A stretch of DNA of 64,000 bases, taken from Microbulbifer rhizosphaerae. Its GTDB lineage: Bacteria; Pseudomonadota; Gammaproteobacteria; Pseudomonadales; Cellvibrionaceae. Positions within the stretch are counted from its first letter, which is position 1, and each line of letters starts with the position of its first letter. Positions 19,115-30,100 of this stretch are shown here, piece after piece. The notes under the pieces are model-generated. The model did not search any database and was not told the DNA's origin. It saw only the letters and a program-made list of their open reading frames with translations. The position numbers and the translations under genes were made by a program. The stretch is from NCBI RefSeq assembly GCF_014191725.1, contig NZ_JACHWZ010000003.1, positions 62,001-126,000 of the forward strand, given 5' to 3'.

Positions 19115-20842
19115 ATGAACAATTTGTCTGCTTGTCGAGGGGGAAGGCAGTTACTGCCCGCCATTCTGTTTACGCTTCTATTGTCTTCAGCCACGAATCC
19201 CACAGCCGCCCAAACACCGCCGGATGCCGAGCGCCAGCTTCGCTTGCAGGAAGGGCGCCTGGAACAGTTCCGCCGCGAGCAGCGGGAGAAGGAGCGCCAG
19301 AGGATTGAAGAGGACCGGCTGAGCCTGCCGCCGGAAGAGCGTTATCGCTCCGATGGAGTACAGAAGCACTGTTTCCCCCTCTCCGAACTGGATCTGCGCG
19401 GCGACGGCGGCCTGCTACCGAAACAAAAGCTGGATGAGCTGAGCCGGGGTTTTTTCGGCTACTGCGTGGGCGTAGGGCAGATCAACCAACTGGTCGAGCG
19501 GCTGACCCGTTACTACTTCGACCTCGGCTACGTCACCACCCGGGTTTATCTTCCGCAACAGGACCTGAGCAACGGCGCCCTGCGTCTGGAAGTTTTGCCT
19601 GGCACGGTGGAAGCCCTGGCCTTTTCCTCGCCGGAAGCAAACCGCCACCTTTTCCTGAACTCCGCTGTACCTCTGGAAGAAGGCGACCTGTTCAATCTGC
19701 GCGCCTTGGAACAGGGGCTGGACCAGCTCAACCGCCTTTCCTCCAACAATGCGACGGTCGAACTGGCGCCCGGAGAAAAGCCCGGCGGCAGCCGCGTGCT
19801 GATCGATAACCAGCCATCCCGTCGCTACCGCGCCACCTTCGGCTACGACAACAGCGGTGACGAATCCACAGGCGAAACGCAGCGCAACCTGCTGCTGGAA
19901 TGGGACAGTCCTCTCACCCTGAACGACTACCTCTACCTGTACTACCAGGGCGACGTAAAAGATACCGCAGACGGTCTCGGCAGCGAGAGCGCCAGCCTGC
20001 ACTACAGCATTCCCTACCGCTACTGGACCTGGTCGCTGGATATCAGCCGCTTCGAATACCTCTCGACTGTAGAAGGCTTTCTCACCAGCTTCGAATCCGC
20101 GGGAATTTCCGAATCGGTCCGCGCGTCCGCCAATCGCCTGGTCTACCGGGACCAGCAGAACAAATTCAGTTTGATCTTCGGGCTCGCGCGGAAGAAAAGC
20201 CGCAACTTTATCGAGGATGTACTGCTGGAAACGGCCAGCCGCACCCTGTCCGCCGGTTCCCTGGGCTCCTCCTGGCAGTGGTACGGCGAGGGCGGTGGTT
20301 CGGTTTTTGCAGAACTCACCTACCATCATGGCCTGAAACAGTTCGGCGCGCTGGAGGACTCGGACCTGAACGGCGGGCCCGAAGCACAGTTTGAAAAATA
20401 CACTTTGAATTTGAATTATCGCACCGCCTTCGCCGCACTGGGGCGGAACTGGTACTGGCGCAGCGGCCTGCGCGGCCAGTATAGCGACGACCGGCTATAC
20501 GGCAGCGAACAGTTCACCATCGGCACCGGTGGCAGTGTGCGCGGCTATAAAAGCCTGGGATTGAGTGGCGACAGCGGCGCGGTAACCACACAGGAAATCA
20601 GCGGTTACCTCCCGCTGTCCGGCTGGCTGGAGGAAACCGGAGTGCAGCTGGCGTTGGGTCTGGAAGCGGGCGACGTCAGCCTGGCGGGGCACAAGCAGTC
20701 GCTGAAGAGCTGGTACAGCACTGTCAACTGGAGCGGCCACGGCCTGCGCCTGAATCTCACCTACGCCGACCCCATAGCGGCGCCGCGGGAGTACGAAGTG
20801 CCGGGGGAGGCAGTTTACGGCTCTTTCAACTGGGAATTTTGA
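19115..20842 (+). CDS. cdiB: CdiB/ShlB-family outer-membrane transporter (TpsB)
   Basis: Outer-membrane partner that exports the adjacent giant TpsA/CdiA protein. It has a signal peptide (hydrophobic part about residues 14-32), a charged coiled linker rich in RREQREKERQ, POTRA domains (about residues 75-225, CVGVGQINQLVERLTRYYFDLGYVTT region), then a 16-strand barrel ending NWEF with terminal Phe. The conserved L6 motif is near GTGGSVRGY. Length 575 aa. AAGGA abuts the ATG at 19115; the in-frame TTG at 19124 is better spaced and could be the real start. First gene of cdiBAI. Confidence 0.93.
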   Translation: MNNLSACRGGRQLLPAILFTLLLSSATNPTAAQTPPDAERQLRLQEGRLEQFRREQREKERQRIEEDRLSLPPEERYRSDGVQKHCFPLSELDLRGDGGLLPKQKLDELSRGFFGYCVGVGQINQLVERLTRYYFDLGYVTTRVYLPQQDLSNGALRLEVLPGTVEALAFSSPEANRHLFLNSAVPLEEGDLFNLRALEQGLDQLNRLSSNNATVELAPGEKPGGSRVLIDNQPSRRYRATFGYDNSGDESTGETQRNLLLEWDSPLTLNDYLYLYYQGDVKDTADGLGSESASLHYSIPYRYWTWSLDISRFEYLSTVEGFLTSFESAGISESVRASANRLVYRDQQNKFSLIFGLARKKSRNFIEDVLLETASRTLSAGSLGSSWQWYGEGGGSVFAELTYHHGLKQFGALEDSDLNGGPEAQFEKYTLNLNYRTAFAALGRNWYWRSGLRGQYSDDRLYGSEQFTIGTGGSVRGYKSLGLSGDSGAVTTQEISGYLPLSGWLEETGVQLALGLEAGDVSLAGHKQSLKSWYSTVNWSGHGLRLNLTYADPIAAPREYEVPGEAVYGSFNWEF

Positions 20843-20849
20843 TCGAGCG

Positions 20850-20975
20850 TGTAGGAGCCTGCTGTGACCGCCATGGATGGCGGAAATGCAGATTTTGCAG
20901 GAGCAAAAATCTGCCAGGCGAAAAGGGGGCCTGGCGCAGGGCTGGATAGCCTTCGCCTGTAAGCAGGCTCCTACA
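20850..20975. repeat. Composite REP-like element between cdiB and cdiA
   Basis: Outer arms TGTAGGAGCCTGCT and AGCAGGCTCCTACA enclose inner hairpins, CCGCCATGGATGGCGG and GCAGATTTTTGC-type arms around 20888-20912. It is a divergent member of the TGTAGGAGC family, starting 8 bases after the cdiB stop. Confidence 0.8.
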
Positions 20976-20989
20976 AAGGAATACCGTAG

Positions 20990-21086
20990 GATGGGCACAA
21001 ATAGGCAGGACCGCCGATTTGGACGCCGCAGGCGCCCGAAGGGCGAGCGCCATGAATGGCGTGAGTCAAAGCGCAGCGTGCCCATC
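20990..21086. repeat. GATGGGCAC-bounded palindrome upstream of cdiA
   Basis: GATGGGCAC and GTGCCCATC bound a 97-base element. Its core, GCCGATTTGGAC through AGCGCCA-ATGGCG, matches the reverse complement of the repeat at 182-338. It ends about 40 bases before the cdiA ATG, so it would fold in the leader of cdiA within the cdiBA mRNA. Confidence 0.7.
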
Positions 21087-21128
21087 AAAAATTTGGAAAA
21101 AGCTGGAACATATAGCAAGAGCCTGGAA

Positions 21129-24100
21129 ATGCATCGCATAACTATCGCCACCAAGGATTTTTCCAACCCCGCCTCTCGCGGCATGCGCGCATTAACACTG
21201 CTGCTCTGCCTGCAACTGGTCCTGCCCGTCAACCTGCTCGCGGAAGTTGTGGTGGACAAGAGTGCGGAAAAGGAAAAACAAGCGGAAGTGGAGCGGGCGG
21301 CCAACGGCGTCGAGATGGTCAATATCGCCGCGGCCAACCAACGCGGTGTCTCCCACAACAAATACGAAAAATTCAATGTCGATGCCAGCGGCCTGATCCT
21401 CAACAACGATGCCGGAATCCATCAGTCCCAACTCGGCGGCCAGGTCGCCGGCAACAACAACCTCGCGCAAAGCGGCAGTGCGTCGCTGATTCTCAACGAA
21501 GTCACCCACGCCAATCGCTCCAGTCTCAAGGGCCATATCGAAATTTCCGGCCAGTCGGCGGAACTGGTGGTTGCCAACCCTTACGGCATCACCTGTGCCG
21601 GCTGCGGTTTTATCAATACCCCGAGGGCCACCCTGACCAGCGGTGTGCCGCGCCTGCAGGACGGCCAGTTGACCGGTTTCGATATCCGCGCTGGCGAAGT
21701 GGCTATGGAAGGTTCCGGCCTGGACGCCAGTGGCCTGAACAACCTGGATATCTGGGCGCGCAGCATCAAACTCAGCGCACCGCTGCTGGCTTCGGACCTC
21801 AGTCTGATCGCCGGGGTCAATCGGGTGGCCTACGGCGATCGTCAGGTCTTGCTGCTGTCTTCATCCGGAGAAAAGCCCCAACTGGCGATAGACGCCAGTG
21901 CCCTGGGCGCCATCCAGGCGAACCGCATTTTTATGCTGGCCACGGAGCAGGGAGTGGGCGTGCGATCGCGCGCCGATATGAGCAGCGCCGGCGATTTCAC
22001 CCTAACCGCCGATGGGCGTATTCAATTGAGTTCCGCGGTTGCGGGAGAGAGTGCGCGGATACAGAGCTCCGGACAGCTTTCCGTTGGCGAGAGGCTGTAT
22101 GGTTCGCAAGTTTCCATCAGCGCACAGAAGACCGTCAACAGCGGTCTGCTCGCCGCCGAATCCAGCCTGTCCATCGAGGGTGCGGAACTGCAAAACAACG
22201 GCAGCCTGCTCGCGGGTATCGACCGGCAGGGACAGGCGGTGGCCGGCGGCGCGCTGGAGATCCGCGTCTCCGACAGCCTGGGCAACAGTGGCTTGGTTGC
22301 CGCGGAGAATGTGCAGTTGCACAGCGCCGTTATCGAAAACCGCTCCGGAGAAATCCAGGCGGACAAGCTGCTCTCGTTGAGCGGGCAGACACTGGACAAC
22401 AGCGGTGGCGAGATCTACGCGCTGGGCGGCGGGCATACCCAGTTGACATTCGATCAGGTCGCCAACCGCAATGGCGTTATCCAGTCAAACAGCGAGCGTC
22501 TTTCTCTTTTTGCAGAGGATTCCCTCGACAACAGTGGCGGTAAACTGCTCCATTTCGGCGAGGGCCTGCTCGCGCTGAATGTCGGCGCTGCGCTGGACAA
22601 TATCGGCGGGCAGATACAGTCCGCGGAATCCCTCCGCCTTGATGCCCGGAGCCTGGACAACAGCGACGGCCTTGTCACCGCACTCGGCGGCGAGTCCACG
22701 CAACTTAACCTGACCAGCTTCACCAACAGCGGCGGCCTGATTCAATCCGCGAGTCGGCAGCTCTCCCTTTTCGCACAGGAAAGAGCGGACAACAGCAACG
22801 GCAGCCTGCTGCATTTCGGCAGCGGTGGATTTTCCGTGGATGCCGGCTCGCTGCTCCGCAACAGCGGCGGGCAGATCCAGTCTGCCGGGGCACTTTCACT
22901 CACTGGAGAGTCGCTGGACAACAGCGGTGGAGAAATCTACGCCCTGGGAGGCGACGGCGCCCAACTGACATTTGATGAACTGCGCAACCGCAGCGGCCTG
23001 ATCCAGACCCAGGGAGACAACCTCACCATCGCGGTATCCGGCTCCGCGGACAACAGTGGTGGCCAGCTGCTGCACTTCGGCGAAGGCGCCGTGTCGCTGG
23101 ATGTGGGCGCGGTCCTGGACAACCGCGACGGACAGATACAGGCGGAACATGATCTCGCACTGAGCGCCCTGAGTCTGGAGAACAGCGGGGGTTCTGTCAC
23201 CGCGCTGGGCGGCGCATCCACGCTGCTGAACCTTGGGCTGCTGGACAACAGCGGCGGCCTGATCCAGTCGAAGAGCGATACCTTCTCGATCGCCACGCAG
23301 TCTGCCGTGGACAACAGCGAAGGCGGAATCCTGTATTTCGGCGCGGATCGGCTCTCGCTGGATGTGGGCACGGCGCTGATCAATAGCGGAGGTAAAATCC
23401 AGTCCTCCGGGATTTTTGCGATTTCCGGCAGCTCCCTGGACAACAGTGACGGGGTGATCAATGCGCTCGGCGGCGAAACCTCTCAGCTGCAAGTGGAAAG
23501 CCTCGTCAACCGGGGCGGCGCTATCCAGAGCCGGAGCGATACCTTTGCACTCTCGGTGCAGTCCTCCGCGGATAACAGTGGCGGCAGCCTGCTGCATTTC
23601 GGTGAGGGCCTGTTTTCCCTGGAAGCGGGCATCGTTCTGAACAGCGATGGTGGGCAGATCCAGTCGGAAAATGACATGCTGCTGTCCGCACAGAGCCTGG
23701 ACAATAGCGGTGGCACCATTACCACCCTGGGAGGAGACTCCGCCCGCTTTCAATTGGGCGCTCTGCGCAACAACGGCGGGGTGATCCAGTCCCAGAGTGA
23801 TGAACTCTCCATCAGCGCTAAAGAGTCCATCCAGAATATCGGCGGCACCCTGAAACAGCTGGGTGCCGGCGGCCTGCAACTGAGCACCGCCGGCGATATC
23901 GACAGCGCCGGCGGCCGCCTGTCTGTCTCGCACCAGGCAGCAATCACGGCACAGCACCTCTCTCTCGCAGGGGCCCAGGTTTCAGCGGACCGGCTTCAAC
24001 TGGCGCTGTCCGGCGACCTGGACAACAGCGACGGCCTGATCGACACCAACCGCTTGATCGTCGAAGCAGGTGCGCTGAACAACCGCGGCGGCAGTCTGCG

Positions 24101-27100
24101 CGCGGTGGCGGCGGAAGACGGCAGTCTGCTGCTGAACGTCTCGACAGTCGACAACAGCGGCGGCGTGATCGAAACCGCGGCCCTCAATCTGTCCCTTTCC
24201 CTGGAGCGATTCGACAATACCGGCGGCGAGCTGCGCCATGGCGGCAGCGGCGAACTGAGCCTGACGCTGCTGGACCAGTTGACCAACCGCGGAAAGATTC
24301 TCTCCAACGGTGCTATCCGGGTCGATACACAGAATTTCCTCAACAGCGACCTGTCCGTGGCCGGCACCCTGATCGCCGCCGGCGACCTGTGGATCGACGC
24401 CGGGGAAACGGTCAACAGTGGCGGTACTGTGGAAGCGGGCGGCGCGCTGGCGATAAACCTGCAGACCCTCGAGAACCGCTCTGGGCAGATCCAGTCCCTG
24501 GGCGGTGCGGAGTTTTCGCTAATCGTCGATGGAGCGCTGGACAACAGCCAGGGCGGCATCCTGGCCAGTGCCGCCACCAATATGCGGGTACAGGTGGGCA
24601 GCGGACTCAATAACGCCGCGGGCAGCCTGCTGCACTCCGGCAGCGGCCAGTTGACGGTAAATGCAGGCGGTACAATCGACAACCGCGCAGGGGAAATCAC
24701 CGGCAACGGCTCGCTGCTGATGGACGGCAACGACGAAATTCTCAACGGTGGAAAGGGGTGGATATCTGCCAGCGGCAACCTGACCCTGGATGCCGCTGGC
24801 CAGTTGGACAACAGCGGCGGCACCATCGCTTCCGCGGGGAATTTTTCCATTCAAGCGCAGGAAGTGCGCAATGTCGGCGGAACCCTGGCCGGCGCCGGCG
24901 AAGCCTTCAATCTCGCCAGCCGCGGCGCCATCGACAACCGCAGCGGCGGGAGTATCGAGACAGCGGCACAAAGTGCGGGCATCAAAGCCGCCACCGCTAT
25001 CGACAACCGCGGCGGCCGGGTCAGCCACGCCGGCGGCGGCGAGCTGAATGTCATTGCCGCTCGGATAAACAATTCCGGCGACGGCACCATCGGCTCCAAC
25101 GGCGGCCTGCGCCTAAATACCGCCGGCAACCCGTTCAACAACAACGGCGGTACACTGCTGGCGGTGACTGATCTGTGGATGAATGCCAGGGGGCTGGACA
25201 ACCGCAACGGCTATATCGAACAGGGCTCCGGGCTGCTGAACCTGCTGTTGGGCAGCGGCAGCCTGCTGAACACAGATGGTGAAATCTACTCCGACAACCA
25301 CCTGAGCGCCCAAGCGGCTGCCATCGACGGCGGCAGTGGGGTTATCCAGGGCAGGAACAAGGTCACCCTGAACGCCGACAGCGTCGCCCTGGAAAAACTG
25401 GGCGATGTGCGGGCGGGACAACAGATCGTTATCGATAGCCAGGGCAAGATCACCCAGGCCGCCGGTTTCACATTCCGCACCGATGCCGACCTGACGCTTA
25501 CCGCGAAGGACCAGTTGGAGAACGCCGGGGAAATATCCAGTGCGGGGGCCCTGGATGTTCAGGTCCAGGGTATCGACAACCGCGCCGGTGGGGTTATTTC
25601 CGGGAGCAGCGCGAAGATCGGGGGCGGAGCCCTGGTCAACCGCGGACGTCTCATCGGCGCCGACTCACTGCGTCTGGAGGGCACATCCCTGGCCAACCAC
25701 AGCGGCGCGGTGATTGCCTCCGGCGGAGACCTGACGGCCTTTATCACGGGTTTGATCGGTAACGATGCGCTGATCTTTGCCGGCGCCAATCTCAATCTCT
25801 ATTCCGATAGGCTGATCAATGATCGCGCCGATATTTATGCCCTGGACAGTATCCATATTGCCAGGGACCACAATAACGCCAAGAACAGCCGGATGGAGAA
25901 TATCTCCGGGCTAATCGAGAGCCGGAACGGCACTATCCGTATCGATAGTGCCAACATCGTTAACCGCCGCACTCATCTGGATATAACCAGGGATGAGAGC
26001 CTCTCCGCTCTCGATCTGATCGACAATCCCAATGATGTTTTCCTGTTCGATCAGGCACTACTCGGGTGGAGTGTGCCGGGGCAGAGCTTTGAGACCAATG
26101 AAGAGTGGGTTTCATTTTGGGTGGACCGCCATATAGAAAGGCTCAATGGCCTGCCCGGAGGCGATGTTCCCCAAGGTGTAGTGGATGATGTAAAAGACAG
26201 CCTCTATCCATGGGCAAATTTTACCGGAATAGCCGATAAAGATTTTGTCTGGAATATTCTGAAAAAAGAAATTGAATACCTGGAAGAGGCCGTACCACAA
26301 AAGATAGCGGAAAGCCGCAATGCGCTCAGTGCGCGACTCTCCAATGTCAAGCCGGGTTTCCAGGTTGTCGATTTCGAGCTGGGACGGTACGACAGCGAGG
26401 GTGAGCGGGACTACCTGGCCAGAATCGAGCACACCTATACCGGCGAAAGCACCTACAGGGAAAAAGTGGATAGTGCTGGCGCAGCCGCGCAGCTGATGGC
26501 CGGAGGGGATCTTATCCTTAACGGCGGCGGTATCACCAATCGATACAGCACCATCAGTGCCGGCGGCAATATCCAGATGACGGGCAGCAGCCTGGACAAT
26601 ATCGGCCGGGAGCTGCAGCGCAAGGAAGAAATAACAAGAACCGTCTACGGTTACCATAAAGGTGACTATAAACAGATAGAAGGCGAAAGCACAAAGGTTC
26701 ATACAACGATCGTTGATTCCGTTCCCGCACTGATCCACGCCGGCGGCAATATCACCGGCACCTTTACCGGAAAAATCAACAACGAAACCATCAGCGGGGG
26801 TGTTGCTTATAACAGCGACAATCAGCGTTCCGCGAAAACCTCCACCAGTGGCAAGGCGCGCAGGGCACATTCGAAGCAAAGCGGCAGGGAAAGTGTGGAA
26901 ACCGGTGCGCTCGGCACCAGCGCACCCGACGGCAGTGGTGAAACCGTCAGCATCGACGCCCGCCAGAGTGAAGACGGCGAGATAGGCGGAGTCGTCGGCG
27001 AGGCTGTTCGCGAGGCGGAAACCGTCGATCAAAGTGGACCGCAGAACACCGCTGAGCAAAACCTCGAGCGCATCGCCGAGGCCGGCAAGGCGGCCCTGGA

Positions 27101-30100
27101 CCCGCTCGCCACCCACGGCTTCCAACTGCCGGACGGCGGCCTCTTCGTGCAAAACCTGGAAGCCGGCAGCCCCTACCTGATAGAAACCAACCCGGCGATC
27201 ACCGACTTCACCAACTTTATCAGCTCCGACTACTTCCTCGGCCAACTGGACCTGGACGCCGAAGCCCTGCCCAAACGTCTGGGCGACGGCTTCTATGAAA
27301 ATCAGATACTGCGCGACAGTATCTTCCAGGCCACCGGCCAGCGCTTTTTGCATCCCAGTCTGGCCAGCGACTACGACCAGTACCAGTGGCTGATGGACAA
27401 CGCCGTCGCCACAGCGGAAGACCTGGATTTGTCCGTGGGTGTGGCGCTCACCAGCGAACAGATCGCCCTGCTGGAAACCGATATCGTCTGGCTGGTGGAG
27501 AGCGAAGTCCAGGGCCAGGCGGTGCTGGTACCGGTGATCTACCTGGCGGATATCGACAACCGCCAACTGCTGGAAAACGGCGCCCTGGTCAGCGCCGGCG
27601 GCGATATCCAGCTGTCCGGCAGCGAAATCCACAACAGCGGCGGCCTCAAAAGCGGCGGCCGACTGGCGCTTTTCTCCGAGGGCTCCATCGTCAACAAGGA
27701 GGGCGATCTGGTGGCCGGCGGCGATCTGCTTGCCAGCGCCGACCGGGACATCCACAACCTGAGCGGACGCCTCCAGGGCAACAGCGTACTGCTCAACGCC
27801 GGCGGCAGCATCGTCAGCGAGACCCTCACCCGCACCCTGGAAAAGAGCACCATCGAGGGCAGCGCGGGCCTGGAATCCACCAACACCGCCGTGGCCGGTC
27901 TCGCCAGCGTCAGCGCCACCGGCGGCAAGTTGGTGATGCAGGCCGGGGAGGACATGCGCCTGATCGCCAGCCGCCTCAATGCCGCCATGGACGCACAACT
28001 GGTCGCCGGCGGCGACCTGGTGCTGGACACCAAAGCGCTGGAAGAACGCAGCGCCGCCTGGACCGCCAGCGGCCACAACATCCGCGAGCGCACCGAACAC
28101 CTCACCAGCGGCATCGAGGCCGGCGGCAACCTGCAACTGGCCAGCGGCGGCGACACCCGCCTGTCCGGCGCGGAACTGACCGCCGGCGACAATATCGGCC
28201 TGCAGGCCGGTGGCGGCATCACCATCGCGTCCGTCACCGACAGCCAGACCACCGACTACCACCGCGAGGAAAAAGGCTCCGGCACCTTCGACAAGGACAA
28301 GACCGTCACCGAACAGCACCACAGCGAACAGGTGATCGGTTCCAATATCACCGCCAAAAGCGGCCAGGTCGCCATCGCTGCGGAGGGCGACGTGGCGGTG
28401 CTGGGCAGCAGTATCCATGCGGAAAAGGATATCGCCCTCAGCGGCGAAGATATCACCGTCGCCGCCAGCGCCTCCGAGGAATCCCACCTCAGCGCCAAAA
28501 CCGAATCCGGCGGTTTTGAAAACGAAAGCCTCGGCGAAGCCAGCTACCAGCTGCAGCTGGCCGCCTCCGAACTCAACAGCGCCAGCGGCAATATCAGCCT
28601 CGACGCCGCCAAAAACATCACCCTCGCCGCCGGCAACCTGATAGCGGGCAGCGGCGACATCAACCTCACCGCCGTGGACGACCTGCTGATCGCCGCCGGC
28701 GAAGTCATCGAATCCACCAGTTCCTGGTCCGAAGACTCCGGCTACTTCAGCGGCGGGGACTTCTACGCCTCCGAGCAACAGAGCGGAGCCACCGAGCAAA
28801 CCCTGGCCCAGGGCAGCCAGATCAGCGCCGGCAACGATATCAACATCGACGCCGGCCGCGCCAAGGTCATCGGCTCCGACCTCAGCGCCGGCAACGACAT
28901 CGTCGCCGAAACCGATATCGGCGATCTTGAAGTCCTCGCCGCCCGGGAAACCACCCACACCACCTACGATGAAAAACAGGTGCGGGTCAGTGCCGGCGAC
29001 GCCGCGCAGAGCCTCGCCGACCCGGACGACCTGGTAAAGGTCGAAGACGGCCAGCTCAAGATCAAACTGGCCGACGCCGAGTACCACCAGCTCGACAGCG
29101 AAAGCACCCAGGTTAGCCACAAAGGCTGCGAGCTTACCGCCGGCAACGACATCGAACTGAACGCCATCGGCGACCTCACCATCGAAGGCTCCAACCTCGC
29201 CGCCGATGCGGATACCTCGGGCGAAGGCGACGTCGTCCTCTCCGGCGAAAACGTCATCATCAAGGAAGCCAAAGACAGCCTGCAAACAAAAACCAGCGAA
29301 ACCACCGGCAGCGCCGAAATGAGCGCCGTGGTGCAACACCAGGCCGTCGAAGTCGCCAAAGCGGCGAAAGCCCTGAAAGACTCCACCGACAACCTCAAAC
29401 AGGCCAAGGAAGACTACCGCAAATACCAGAAGGACCTGGGCAACCTTGAGGACACCCTGGACCAGCTCCAGGCCGACTACGCCAATGACGAGCCAGGCGT
29501 CACCCAGGCGGATATCGTCGAACTCAAACAGATCATCGACGACGCCGAAGGCGACAAGGAATGGTACCTGGCCGGCGTTGCCGCCGCGGCCGCGGACGTC
29601 ACCTCAAAAACCACCCTGCTGGTACAGCAGACCGCCGCCGCCGCCCAGAGCACCGGCACCTACGGCTTCAACGCCGGCGTGCAACTGGATATCGACGCCT
29701 CAAAAACCGATACCGAAAGCCACCAGACCAGTTCCCTGGCCAGCAGCCTCAGCGGCAGCAATATCCGCATCCAAACCGGCAGCGGCAACGGAGGGAAAAC
29801 CACCGGCAACACCCTGATCCGCGGCAGCCACCTGCAGGCGGACAACCGGATCACCATCGACACCGGCGACCTCGACGTTACCGCCAGCCGGGACACCGCC
29901 CAGTCCAGCACCGAAAACCAGCACGGCCATATCAGCGTCCAGCAGACCGTCTACGGCGTCACCGGCGGCCCCGCCGTCAACGCCAGCCTGGACCGCAGCC
30001 AGAGCCGCGACCGCCAGACCACCTACAACAACAGCACCCTGAACGCCGACAACATCAGCCTCAACACCACCGGCGACGCCGCACTCACCGGCGCCAACGT

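Noticed and set aside
20877..21128. Extension of cdiA upstream to 20877
   Set aside because: These 84 codons run through palindromic repeats and would bury the signal sequence; ATG 21129 places it at the N-terminus.
26112..29339. A 1075-codon open frame on the minus strand inside cdiA
   Set aside because: It is antisense to a repeat-rich coding frame with strong third-position GC bias, has low-complexity Gly/Ala/Val composition and no family resemblance; the plus frame has clear haemagglutinin repeats.
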